Source: Anaerolineae bacterium
Lineage (GTDB): Bacteria; Chloroflexota; Anaerolineae; Promineifilales; Promineifilaceae
Direction of reading: 5' to 3'
NCBI GenBank assembly: GCA_023382655.1
Contig: JAHDWK010000001.1
Location: forward strand, 297,089-361,088
DNA: 64,000 nt
The notes under the pieces were generated by a model, which ran no database searches, had not been told where the DNA came from, and saw only the letters and a program-made list of their open reading frames with translations. The position numbers and the translations under genes are program-made. Each line of letters opens with the position of its first letter. Positions within the stretch are counted from its first letter, which is position 1. This document shows, one piece after another, positions 50,145 through 58,582 of the stretch.

Positions 50145-50615
50145 TCAGATAGCCTCCATCACCAATTCCGTTGTGATGTCAATGCTGGTGTGAATGCTTT
50201 TATAGACGGGGCAGTAATCGGCGTGGAAACCGTGGACGCGCACGGCCGTCTCCCGTTTATCTGGGTTTAGCTTCAGATGATACGTCACATGAATGTGCCT
50301 GATCACCAGCACATTCCCCTCTTTTTCTACTTCCCCGCGAGCTTCTGATGTGAGAAAGCCTTCCCCGGCCGGTATCTGGCGCACTTCCAGCGCACCGCCA
50401 AACGTGCCGGTCAGTCAGCCGGCGGTCGCGGCGATGACGTAATCGAGGGTGGTGGCGTCGGGTTCGTGCACGGCCGTGTCCACCCCATAATGCGCCGCTA
50501 CTTCCGAATGTACGCCAAACCAGACCGGCTCTGATTCGGCGGGCAGGTAAGCCCGGCGGCGCGGCCCCTTCACCCGTTCAATGCGGACATGCGAGGTATA
50601 AACAACTTCACTCAT
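50145..50615 (-). CDS. OsmC-family peroxidase, probable selenoprotein with in-frame TGA at the catalytic Cys
   Basis: One frame of 156 codons plus stop interrupted only by TGA at 50417-50415 (codon 67). The upstream part ends TTLDYVIAATAG and the downstream part continues LTGTFGGALE, the segment in which OsmC/YhfA-family proteins carry their peroxidatic Cys. The second catalytic Cys is kept (HADYCPVYKSI, residue 135), followed by the usual HTSIDITTEL. AGGAGG lies before the ATG at 50615. A hairpin fitting bacterial SECIS rules starts 18 bases after the TGA. Reading TGA as selenocysteine explains everything; the other option is a one-base nonsense mutation of a Cys codon. Standard gene callers would report two short genes (50145-50384 and 50415-50621). 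Confidence 0.8.
50378..50396 (-). promoter_or_regulatory. Putative bacterial SECIS hairpin of the OsmC selenoprotein
   Basis: On the mRNA sense strand GGTGCGC (50396-50390) pairs with GTGCGCC (50384-50378), seven pairs including two G-U, around the loop TGGAA. The loop begins 25 bases after the TGA codon, within the 16-37 base window of bacterial SECIS elements, and has G at its second position, as the consensus asks. Confidence 0.6.
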
Positions 50616-50656
50616 GGGCAATTCCTCCTAAAATAAGACAAGTAGTTATAATTTAG

Positions 50657-51505
50657 CTAAAATTCCGGCGGGGACCAAACGAGAGACTGCCATTCGGGAT
50701 ACATTCTCTTGATTTCATCCAATAGCCATCCCCCTACCGCTAAAGTTTCTTCGTGAGAGATATAAAGAACCGTGTCAAAATTCTTGGTAGTCCAATAGAT
50801 TTCGATTCCATGATAGAAAGGTTGGTTTTCCATCGTGATGTCAAGTTCTCTTTCGTCCCCTATCTCTGGCAACTCGTATAATCGGCTCGATTTTTTTTCA
50901 AGGAAAAAATTTGGTAGTTCGCGGAAAATCTCACTTTCTATGAAACGGTATACATCGAAGGCTTCCACGTTTTCCACATTACAATCCAAAAGTGGGTACC
51001 AGTAACTTTGTCTGGGTTGAATTCCCCAAGTTTGCTGTAATCCTGCCCAAATTTCTTTACTCTCAGCCTTTGTCAAAACTCGTCGAATGGGGAGTGGCTC
51101 AACGTCAATCAATTCGCTTATAGTTAACCTTTGCACAAAGGTCGTAAAAGCATCCCTTTCTTCTTGGATGACTTCCATCTCAACAGGATCTTTAACACTC
51201 TTTGTGAAAAGATTGTCGGCAGTTTGTCCAGCTAAAGCAATCAGTGTTTTTGCTTCATCAAAGTCAGAAAAGTCCTGCGGAACAAATCCTTCAACTTCTG
51301 CAATGATTGCTGCAAGTATGTGATGTCGCAGGGAAGTGGAACGCCCCCCATTATCCACAAAAAAAGGTGGAGTAGCGATTCGTTGAGCGTTTTCGCGCCA
51401 ATACTCATTTCTTTCGCCACAGTAACGACGTGCTTTCGTGTGTAAATTTGTTATTGCATCCATCATGTGACCAGAAGTTCTACTAATTCCAGTAAGCAGG
51501 TTCAT
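50657..51505 (-). CDS. Hypothetical protein, AT-rich
   Basis: 282 residues, no recognised domain. It is acidic and mixed alpha/beta, with WTTKNFDTVLYISHEETLAVGGWLLDEI near the end; there is no signal peptide or TM segment. Base composition is clearly more AT-rich than its neighbours and it has no ACGGCCGT octamer, so it was probably acquired. Starts ATG at 51505 or at 51466 (MMDAITN); neither has a clear ribosome site. Confidence 0.6.
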   Translation of the reverse strand: MNLLTGISRTSGHMMDAITNLHTKARRYCGERNEYWRENAQRIATPPFFVDNGGRSTSLRHHILAAIIAEVEGFVPQDFSDFDEAKTLIALAGQTADNLFTKSVKDPVEMEVIQEERDAFTTFVQRLTISELIDVEPLPIRRVLTKAESKEIWAGLQQTWGIQPRQSYWYPLLDCNVENVEAFDVYRFIESEIFRELPNFFLEKKSSRLYELPEIGDERELDITMENQPFYHGIEIYWTTKNFDTVLYISHEETLAVGGWLLDEIKRMYPEWQSLVWSPPEF

Positions 51506-51617
51506 TATTACTCAAAGTGCAGAGTGTTGCCAGTCATTAGATTGTTTATGAAAGAGGTATGGAGCAGAAATTGTTCCTTTTTACCCTGTCACCTTGTCAA
51601 CGTTATAATTGCCGCCT

Positions 51618-52967
51618 ATGAATCAGATGCGCTCTGTGGTCCGCCGGTTGTCGCCAATACAGTTGTTGGTGTTGGGCTTTGTGTTGTTGTCGCTGTTGGG
51701 GGCGCTGCTGCTGATGCTGCCGGTGGCGAACAGCAACGGCCGTAGCCAACCTTTCCTGGACGCCTTTTTTATGTCTGTTTCGGCCGTATCTACCACCAGT
51801 CTGAGTGTGGTGGATGTGGGCCGCACCTACACCTTGTTTGGGCAGGTAACACTCATCTTCTTGTCGCAGATTGGTGGGTTGGGGTATATGACGCTTATCC
51901 TCTTTGTCATTTACCTGGCGGGGGGCAGCATCTCTTATGGCAGTGGCCACTTGATGGTGGAGACGACGGCCGTGCCTTCCCGCGGCGAAATGCGCCGCTT
52001 TGTAGGGCGGATTGTGAAGTTCACGTTGTTGTTTGAAGGAGTAGGGGCGCTGGTATTGATGTTGTATTGGTTGCCGATGTATGGTTGGCTTGAAGCGGCT
52101 TACCTGAGCGTGTTTCATGCCATTTCCACTTTCACCACTACCGGCTTTACGCTGTTTGCCGATGGGTTTGTGGCTTACCAGAGCAGCTGGCTGTTTAACG
52201 GTATTATAGCCCTGCTGTCTGTTACCGGGGCCGTGGGATTTTTTGTATTAAGTGATATTTACAATGTAGGGGATCACGTTTTCCATCACCACCCGGTGCG
52301 CCGGTTGACCACGCACAGCAAGCTGGCGATTTTGGTGTCTACAGGGCTGGTGGTGGGGGGCACGGCCGTGTTGCTCTGGCTCAATTACTCCTCCACAACA
52401 CCCTGGCAAACACAGTTTCTCGCTGCCGCATTCCAGGCGCTTTCGGCCAGCAGTACCAGCGGGCTGAACACGGTGGTTGTGGCGCAGTGGGGCCAGACGG
52501 CCCGGCTGATTCTCATAGTCATTATGTTCATTGGCGCACCGGCTGGAGGTACGGGCGGTGGCATCAAGTCCACCACCTTTGGCGTGATTTTGCTGGTGTT
52601 ATGGGCCGTGCTGAAAAACAGCCGGGATGTGAATGCTTTTGGACGGCGTATCCCGCGGGAGACCCTGGTGAAGAGCGTGGTGGTGGGGATTACGGCCGTA
52701 TTCTGGCTCACCCTCGCCACTATTTTGCTCACCGTCACCGAACCGACCTTCTCATTTTTGGACATTCTTTTTGAAACCGCCTCAGCGCTCAGTAACACTG
52801 GGCTTTCTGTAGGATTGTCGCCCCTTTTGAGCAACTGGGGGAAAGTCTTCTTCATCCTGGTCATGCTCATTGGGCGGGTTGGGCCGTTGGGGGTGATGTT
52901 TTCGCTGTTTGGACGGCCGTCACCGACCGCTTACCGTTATCCTCAGGAAGAGGTATTTGTGGGATAA
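51618..52967 (+). CDS. ktrB: TrkH/KtrB family potassium uptake protein
   Basis: About 449 residues, four MPM-like units. Selectivity filter-type loops include SVSAVSTTSLSVV, HAISTFTTTGFTLF, SASSTSGLNTVV and SALSNTGLSVGLS, with TTTG/STSG variants; GAPAGGTGGGIKSTTFG is conserved in the family. It imports K+ with the RCK protein encoded downstream. The ATG 51618 is chosen over an upstream start at 51609. Confidence 0.9.
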   Translation: MNQMRSVVRRLSPIQLLVLGFVLLSLLGALLLMLPVANSNGRSQPFLDAFFMSVSAVSTTSLSVVDVGRTYTLFGQVTLIFLSQIGGLGYMTLILFVIYLAGGSISYGSGHLMVETTAVPSRGEMRRFVGRIVKFTLLFEGVGALVLMLYWLPMYGWLEAAYLSVFHAISTFTTTGFTLFADGFVAYQSSWLFNGIIALLSVTGAVGFFVLSDIYNVGDHVFHHHPVRRLTTHSKLAILVSTGLVVGGTAVLLWLNYSSTTPWQTQFLAAAFQALSASSTSGLNTVVVAQWGQTARLILIVIMFIGAPAGGTGGGIKSTTFGVILLVLWAVLKNSRDVNAFGRRIPRETLVKSVVVGITAVFWLTLATILLTVTEPTFSFLDILFETASALSNTGLSVGLSPLLSNWGKVFFILVMLIGRVGPLGVMFSLFGRPSPTAYRYPQEEVFVG

Positions 52968-53042
52968 TGGAAATGTCCTTTGTCACCCGGCGATTGTCAT
53001 TGGCAAAGGGTAATTGACAAATGACCAACAAGGAGACTCGCC

Positions 53043-53777
53043 TTGAGTATCTTCAATAAACTTTTCCGTAAGACGCCGCCGGCAGCGGTGGAGAACGTAC
53101 CCGTCAGCACTTCACCAGCATCCCGGCGACAGCGTGGTTTTGTGGTTGTTGGTCTGGGGCGTTTTGGCAGCAGTGTGGCCGAGACGTTGGTGAACAACGA
53201 CCAGGATGTGCTGGGCATAGACGTCAACCTGAACCGGGTGCAGCAATTAAGTAAGACGCTGCCCAACGTCTTGCAGTTGGACGCCACCAATGCCGATGCG
53301 CTGACCCAGGTGGGCGTAGGTGAATTTGACACCGGCATTGTGTGCATTAGCGACAATTTTGAAAACAACCTGTTGGCGACGGTACTGCTGCTGCGTTTGG
53401 GTGTGCCGCGCGTCATCACCAAAGCAGCGACCCAATTGCAAAAGACGATTTTGGAAGAAGTGGGGGCACACCAGATCATCATGCCGGAACATGAAGCGGG
53501 TATTCATCTGGGGCGGCAGCTGGCCAGTCGCAATACCATTGATGCTTACATGGAAATCCGGGATGGGATCAGTGTGGCAGAAGTGGCTGCACCACAATGG
53601 CTGTATGGGCAAACATTGGCGCAGAGTAACTTGCGCCAGAGGTTGGGACTGAACGTGGTTGCTGTAGACCGGCGCGGGCAGTTATTGGTGAATCCGGCGG
53701 CTGATTTTATCTTGCAGCCGGGTGATGTGCTGCTGGTAGTGGGGCAAATGGAGGATGTAGATCAACTACATACATAA
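53043..53777 (+). CDS. ktrA: TrkA/KtrA RCK-domain potassium channel regulator
   Basis: 244 residues: an N-terminal RCK-N Rossmann domain (VVGLGRFGSSVAETLVN, GxGxxG type) and an RCK-C domain (NLRQRLGLNVVAVDRRGQLLVNPAADFILQPGDVLLVVG). It gates the KtrB channel in response to nucleotides. The TTG start at 53043 has AAGGAGACTCGCC before it. Residues ~1-30 form a short basic/proline tail before the Rossmann fold. Confidence 0.9.
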   Translation: MSIFNKLFRKTPPAAVENVPVSTSPASRRQRGFVVVGLGRFGSSVAETLVNNDQDVLGIDVNLNRVQQLSKTLPNVLQLDATNADALTQVGVGEFDTGIVCISDNFENNLLATVLLLRLGVPRVITKAATQLQKTILEEVGAHQIIMPEHEAGIHLGRQLASRNTIDAYMEIRDGISVAEVAAPQWLYGQTLAQSNLRQRLGLNVVAVDRRGQLLVNPAADFILQPGDVLLVVGQMEDVDQLHT

Positions 53778-53804
53778 GTCAGTTGTCAGTATTGGGCACA
53801 CTGA

Positions 53805-54230
53805 TTACTGATTACCCATTACGGAATACGGATTATGGGGAATGGACGGCCGTAATACAAACAGCGCTTCTCCCTTGGGGTCAGTAGCCCAGGCTACATC
53901 AACCTGAGCCTGCACTTTCCAGACGACGTTAATATAATGCCCCTCAAAACTCCAGGGTTGGTGCGGCAGGGAAAATTCAAAATCAAATGAACGCGGCATA
54001 CCGCCCGAAAGCGTACCTTGAAATAAATCCATCTCCTGCACCTTTTCCAAAAATTGTGTGCCCCGCCCGGTAGTATGCCACAGTAGCCGCAAATAGAGAT
54101 GTTTGCAATTGACATCACTGTCCGGATATATCGTTAAATTGCCGCGCAGCACATCACTGGTGGTATACTGTTTGTAGTCATACCCCTCTTGTCCACCCAA
54201 CAAAGCTATCTCAATCAACACATCGGCCAT
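53805..54230 (-). CDS. Arrestin-fold (Spo0M/sporulation-control-like) hypothetical protein
   Basis: 141 residues. The core LIEIALLGGQEGYDYKQYTTSDVLRGNLTIYPD, a middle FDFEFSLPHQPWSFEGHYINVVWKVQAQVDVAWATDPKG and the FVLRP end look like the beta-sandwich of arrestin-like/Spo0M proteins; the assignment is by eye. It contains one Cys and no membrane segment. The C-terminus (PYSVMGNQ) and stop are encoded by a CCGTAATGGGTAATCAG-type repeat. It follows the next gene (54261) on the same strand. Confidence 0.6.
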   Translation of the reverse strand: MADVLIEIALLGGQEGYDYKQYTTSDVLRGNLTIYPDSDVNCKHLYLRLLWHTTGRGTQFLEKVQEMDLFQGTLSGGMPRSFDFEFSLPHQPWSFEGHYINVVWKVQAQVDVAWATDPKGEALFVLRPSIPHNPYSVMGNQ

Positions 54231-54260
54231 GTGCGTTTACTCCTCTCGTTACCCAATTGT

Positions 54261-54878
54261 TCATTTTTCCGGCGCTATCTCCGGCAGTACCGTTAGTTCA
54301 TACTCATCCACATAGTCGGGCAATTTAGGGATGGCTGCCCGCACTCGCACAAACCATTGCAACCGATTGCGCCGTACATTCAAGGTGTGCATGGCGTCTG
54401 GTGGAATCTGCATGGTATAGGTTTCCTGAATGAATTGGCCGGATTGATATTGGCCGCCCGGTAGCTCATAATTTTCATAAATATCTTCATGGGTCACGGT
54501 ACGGGTATCGGTACCCTGTTGATAGGTAGCCGTTTCCCGGAACACAAGCTGCACCTCCAGCCGGTCAATCTGGACATCGCTTTTGAAGGTGTGCAGCAGG
54601 TTGACGGTGAATGATTCACCCACGCGCAGCGTGGAATTGGATACGGTGATATCCGGTTTGCCGAGGCGGGAGCGACTGTAATAAACAGTAGCGGCGTATC
54701 CTAAAATGAGCAGCCCCGGTACCAAAAAAATGACAGCGAAAAGAATCCCGAATAGCTCACCATTGAGCAACGCCGGTACAATGGCAAAGAGCGAACAGCA
54801 AGTCCAGAAGAGGCCAAAAATTACCAGGAAGAGAAAACCATTGCGGCTATTAAGAGAGATAGTTTTGTGCGTTTCCAT
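54261..54878 (-). CDS. Membrane protein with arrestin-like C-terminal domain
   Basis: 205 residues. Two N-terminal TM segments (FLFLVIFGLFWTCCSLFAI and IPNS-type LFGILFAVIFLVPGLLILGYAA), then a beta-sandwich domain (STLRVGESFTVNLLHTF, DRLEVQLVFRETATYQQG, YTMQIPPDAMHTL) of the arrestin type. It pairs with the soluble arrestin-like gene at 53805; both are downstream of the deacetylase gene on the same strand. Confidence 0.6.
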   Translation of the reverse strand: METHKTISLNSRNGFLFLVIFGLFWTCCSLFAIVPALLNGELFGILFAVIFLVPGLLILGYAATVYYSRSRLGKPDITVSNSTLRVGESFTVNLLHTFKSDVQIDRLEVQLVFRETATYQQGTDTRTVTHEDIYENYELPGGQYQSGQFIQETYTMQIPPDAMHTLNVRRNRLQWFVRVRAAIPKLPDYVDEYELTVLPEIAPEK

Positions 54879-54881
54879 TGA

Positions 54882-55916
54882 TCAACCTGCTTCCAATCCA
54901 CGCAGGAAGGAGACAATACAATTGCCTAGCTGCGATAATAAATATCCACCTTCCTGTATCACGACCATGGGTAGGTCAAGGGCAGCGATTTGGGCGGCGA
55001 TACGGCCATAACTCTCCACCGTCAGCTTAAACCCACCCACCGGGTCGCCCGCCAAGGTATCGGCGCCAAAAGAAATAACCAGACAATCGGGCACAAAAGC
55101 GCGAATGCGGCGCAGAGCAATATCGAGCGTTACCATGTAAGCCGGTTCAGCCGACCCTAAAGGCAGGGGAAAATTAAAGTTGTGGTTTTCGCCGGCGCCA
55201 ATGCCATATTCATCGGCAAAGCCCCAGTAAAAAGGGTATTCATGCAGAGGATCGGCATGAATGGAGCAGGTGAGGACATCGGCACGGCCGTAAAAAATTT
55301 CCTGTGTGCCATTGCCATGATGGTAATCCAGGTCCAAAATGGCAATGCGCTGCCCTTTTTCCACCAGCCATTGGCTGGCGATGGCGGTATTATTGAGGTA
55401 ACAAAATCCGCCAAACATATCGGCGGCGGCATGGTGCCCTGGGGGGCGACAAAGGGCATACGCCGTGCGTTCCCCATTGTGGACAGCGGCGGCGGCGGTT
55501 ACGGCCGTTTGCGCGCTCCAATACGCTGCCTCCCACGTCCCGGCCAAAATGGGCGATCCCACATCAAAACAGTAATAACCTAATAAACCCCATACCGAAA
55601 CAGGCTTGTGTCGCGGCCGGCTGCCCAGGCTAAATGTCTCCGGCAGCGCCACCGCCTGCCCCGTTTCCGCCACAAAACGCGCGTGCGCCGTCTGCAAAAA
55701 AGCCACCATATCATGCCGGTGAACTTCCACAATGGGTGGCAAACCAAAATCCTGGGGCGGCTGAATACTGCCTAAACCGGCCGCTACGACCGCATCGTGA
55801 ATGATCGCTCCACGCCGGGCCACTTCAGAATAATAAACAACAGAATGGGGATGATCCGGTCGGTGTAATATGACCGGATCATGTGCAAGATGATTCGCGT
55901 GGTAAAAAATGAGCAT
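54882..55916 (-). CDS. Histone deacetylase superfamily amidohydrolase
   Basis: About 344 residues, class II HDAC/acetylpolyamine amidohydrolase type. The active site is visible: LCRPPGHHAAADMFGGFCYLNN (His pair and Tyr/Asn), AILDLDYHHGNGTQEIFY (Asp and His metal ligands), FGADTLAGDP (Asp) and EGGYLLSQLG. It removes acetyl groups from polyamines or lysine side chains with Zn2+. The ATG at 55916 is chosen; the frame upstream enters a CTGACAG hairpin (55928-55952). Two arrestin-fold genes follow. Confidence 0.9.
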   Translation of the reverse strand: MLIFYHANHLAHDPVILHRPDHPHSVVYYSEVARRGAIIHDAVVAAGLGSIQPPQDFGLPPIVEVHRHDMVAFLQTAHARFVAETGQAVALPETFSLGSRPRHKPVSVWGLLGYYCFDVGSPILAGTWEAAYWSAQTAVTAAAAVHNGERTAYALCRPPGHHAAADMFGGFCYLNNTAIASQWLVEKGQRIAILDLDYHHGNGTQEIFYGRADVLTCSIHADPLHEYPFYWGFADEYGIGAGENHNFNFPLPLGSAEPAYMVTLDIALRRIRAFVPDCLVISFGADTLAGDPVGGFKLTVESYGRIAAQIAALDLPMVVIQEGGYLLSQLGNCIVSFLRGLEAG

Positions 55917-56014
55917 GGCATTCTCAAACCTGACAGCTCTCCGAGACCTGTCAGATTTTATCCAACCCGATAACATGCTCAATTAAACCCTGAAATAAAC
56001 AATTCGCCAAAAGA

Positions 56015-56746
56015 TCAGTCGCCCACCTCCATGTCTGTCGCCATATTATCCAGTTCCACCAGTTTCCCCGTCACCGTGAAAATAACCCGCTCACAAATGT
56101 TGAGCGACCGATCACCGGTTCGTTCCAGGTTATGCGCTGCCCAGAGGTAATAATTGGCATGGGCCGCCACTGGTGGTGACTGGATAACTTGGGCCATCAA
56201 GTCCGTATAAATCTGGTTATAAAGCGCATCTACCTCATCATCCAGCGTGGCAATGGCATACGCCAGGGTTACATCACGCTCAGTAAAGGCGAACAAAGCG
56301 CGGCGCAACATGCCCTGGGCTTTCACAGCCATGCGTGGCAAATCAGGTGTGGGTGGTAGCCACGGCTCTTTGCCCATCTTGCAGGTAACTTTGGCGATAC
56401 CTTTGGCATAATCGTTGATGCGTTCTAACTCGGTGACAATGGCTAACACGGCGGCAACAGTGCGCAGATCACGGGCAATGGGGTTCTGCGTGGCAATGAG
56501 CGACAGGCAGTCTGCTTCCATCTGGTAACGTTGTGCATTCACCAGCCGGTCATCGGCGATCAGTTGCACAGCGCCATCCACATCCTGTTTTGCCAGAATG
56601 TCTACCGCATCCAGGATGTTGTGGCTGACGCGGCTGCCCATTGCCAGCATATTGTCTTGCAGGCGACGTAACTCCCGCTCCAAAGGTTGGCGCGCGGTTG
56701 GGTGTTGTTGGGGCTGGCGAATTATCCGTTTTGGTCTTTGCATCAT
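56015..56746 (-). CDS. phoU: PhoU family protein
   Basis: 243 residues with two PhoU repeats: LERELRRLQDNMLAMGSRVSHNILDAVDIL and MVK/LPRMAVKAQGMLRRALFAFTERDVTLA, with ERINDYAKGIAKV and NLERTGDRSLNICERVIF as the metal-binding helices. It usually restrains the Pst transporter and PhoR signalling, but no pst genes are near. Start ATG at 56746 after GGTGGGAT; an upstream frame extension is unlikely. Confidence 0.88.
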   Translation of the reverse strand: MMQRPKRIIRQPQQHPTARQPLERELRRLQDNMLAMGSRVSHNILDAVDILAKQDVDGAVQLIADDRLVNAQRYQMEADCLSLIATQNPIARDLRTVAAVLAIVTELERINDYAKGIAKVTCKMGKEPWLPPTPDLPRMAVKAQGMLRRALFAFTERDVTLAYAIATLDDEVDALYNQIYTDLMAQVIQSPPVAAHANYYLWAAHNLERTGDRSLNICERVIFTVTGKLVELDNMATDMEVGD

Positions 56747-56800
56747 ATCCCACCCACCGGTGTCACCCCCCTGGTGTGGCTCTGACCCCAGAAAGCGAAC

Positions 56801-56828
56801 GAGGGAGAGGGAGGGCGCCCTCTCCCTC
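56801..56828. repeat. GAGGGAGAGGG hairpin upstream of phoU
   Basis: GAGGGAGAGGG (56801-56811) pairs with CCCTCTCCCTC (56818-56828). It lies upstream of the leftward phoU gene. Confidence 0.65.
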
Positions 56829-56998
56829 ATCCTTCTGCAACTGCTACCCTAACCATAGAGGAGAAGAGGAGAAAAGGGAGGAAAGAAGAAAATTTTGAGC
56901 GGTTACTGCTTGCTACGTGACGCTGGTAACTATACTTCGTGCTGTTTAACAAGGTGTTAACGGGTAGATAATGGTTTGTAAAGGTTTGGTTAAGTGTG

Positions 56999-57031
56999 GG
57001 CTGGCAATGCCGGGAATGTGCATTGCCAGCC
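56999..57031. terminator. Hairpin at the 3' end of gltX
   Basis: GGCTGGCAATGC pairs with GCATTGCCAGCC across CGGGAATGT. The gltX stop codon overlaps its right edge. No T-tract follows in the leftward direction, so it may stabilise the mRNA end and not terminate. Confidence 0.5.
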
Positions 57032-58509
57032 TACAAAAAGAGGGCGATCATATTTTCCAGGCGCGCCAGGGTACGGTCACGGCCGAGGGCGATGATGGAT
57101 TCGTAGACGGGGGGGGAGACTTGTTGGCCGGTAATGCCCAGGCGTAATTTACCTAGAAAAGGGCCGGGTTTGCCGTTGGTGGTGTACTGGCTGCCAATCT
57201 GTCTGAGACCGGCGTCCAGGGTGTCTATGTCAAAGGACACGGCCGTGGCTATAAAATGGCGCGCGTCTGTGTAAGCAGCTTTAGCAGCTTCCGGTGGGAG
57301 CTTGTCATCACTGAGGGTGGCGGCGGAAACGGCCGTTTCGTCTGGCGGCATCTCATCAAACAGGAAACGCAGAAACGGGATGGCGTCGGGAAATGTTTTC
57401 AGGCGTGGTTTCATGGCCGGCATCACCAGCAGCAGCGAATCCAGATTGACTTCCCAACCTTCTTTTTCCAAAAACGGTTTCACTGCTTTGGCCAGTTCCA
57501 CAATATCCATTTCCTGGATGTACTGCCCGTTGAGCCAGTCCAGTTTGCTGTAGGGTAGTTTGACCGGCGCGGGGCTGATGTCGGCCAGGTCAAAGCGGGG
57601 CAGCGCTTCAGCAATGGTGAATTTTTCGCGGTCATCGCCAAAAGACCAACCAATGTTCGCCAGGAAGTTGACCACGGCTTCGGGTAGATAGCCCGCTTCC
57701 ATGAATTCGGTGGCGCGTACCAGCACTTTTTCGCCGCTGTCCAGAAAGGCTTGATGCCGTTTACTTAGTTTGCCTTTGCCACTGGGGTTCAAAATCACCG
57801 GCAGATGTACCAACACCGGCAGTTCCCAGCCAAACGCTTTGTACAAATTTACATGAATGGGGGCAGTGTTGAGCCATTCCACGCCGCGCGTGACATGGGT
57901 GATTTTCATCAGGTGATCATCCACCAGGTGTGCCAGATGGTAGGTGGGCAGGCCGTTGGATTTGAGGATGATATAATCGGTGAACTGGTCATTGGGAAAG
58001 ATGACGTTGCCACGTAAGAGATCAGCCACGGCCGTTTCCCCCGTCAGTGGCATCTTAAAACGAATGACATATGGCTTGCCCTGGGCTTCCAGGTCAGCTA
58101 CTTTGTCCGCCGGATAATCACGGTAACGCCGGTCATATCCACCGGGCACGCCTGCCTCTCGCATTGCTCCCAACTCTTCTGGCGTAGCAAAACATTTATA
58201 GGCGTGACCGTGTCCAATCAGCCAATAGGCATATTCCTGGTATAGGGCTGCCCGTTCCGTCTGTACATATGGCCCATAGGGGCCGCCTACATCTGGCCCC
58301 TCGTCCCAATCAAGGCCAAACCAGCGCAACCCCTCCATCATGTTTTCGATGGCGCCGGGTACAGAACGTTTGGTATCGGTATCTTCAATGCGCAGCAAAA
58401 ATTGACCACCGTGCTTACGCGCATACATCCAGCCGAACAAAGCCGACCAGGCGCCGCCGATATGTAAATAGCCTGTAGGGCTAGGGGCAAAACGTGTACG
58501 TACTGTCAT
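57031..58509 (-). CDS. gltX: Glutamyl-tRNA synthetase
   Basis: 492 residues, class I synthetase. FAPSPTGYLHIGGAWSALF (HIGH-type GHIGG), GGQFLLRIEDTD, and the KMSKS variant GKLSKRHQAF are present; the C-terminal anticodon domain is full length. It charges tRNA-Glu, or tRNA-Gln for later amidation. It follows rodA by 68 bases with a large palindrome in between (58526-58582) reaching into the rodA stop. Confidence 0.96.
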   Translation of the reverse strand: MTVRTRFAPSPTGYLHIGGAWSALFGWMYARKHGGQFLLRIEDTDTKRSVPGAIENMMEGLRWFGLDWDEGPDVGGPYGPYVQTERAALYQEYAYWLIGHGHAYKCFATPEELGAMREAGVPGGYDRRYRDYPADKVADLEAQGKPYVIRFKMPLTGETAVADLLRGNVIFPNDQFTDYIILKSNGLPTYHLAHLVDDHLMKITHVTRGVEWLNTAPIHVNLYKAFGWELPVLVHLPVILNPSGKGKLSKRHQAFLDSGEKVLVRATEFMEAGYLPEAVVNFLANIGWSFGDDREKFTIAEALPRFDLADISPAPVKLPYSKLDWLNGQYIQEMDIVELAKAVKPFLEKEGWEVNLDSLLLVMPAMKPRLKTFPDAIPFLRFLFDEMPPDETAVSAATLSDDKLPPEAAKAAYTDARHFIATAVSFDIDTLDAGLRQIGSQYTTNGKPGPFLGKLRLGITGQQVSPPVYESIIALGRDRTLARLENMIALFL

Positions 58510-58525
58510 AAACTTCCTGGTGAAT

Positions 58526-58582
58526 GGTAAACCGTAATCCGTGAACCGTAATCCGATTACGGTTCACGGATTACGGTTTACC
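58526..58582. repeat. 28-base-arm perfect palindrome overlapping the rodA stop
   Basis: Arms 58526-58553 and 58555-58582 are exact complements around one C, built of GTAATCCGTGAACC words. It covers the rodA TAA stop codon and stands 17 bases before the gltX start. Related words occur at 40075-40140 and 61804-61885. Confidence 0.95.

Noticed and set aside
50145-50621. OsmC gene as a simple pseudogene with a nonsense mutation
   Set aside because: The break is exactly at the catalytic Cys, a SECIS-like hairpin follows, and the rest of the frame is intact. Kept as the alternative to selenocysteine.
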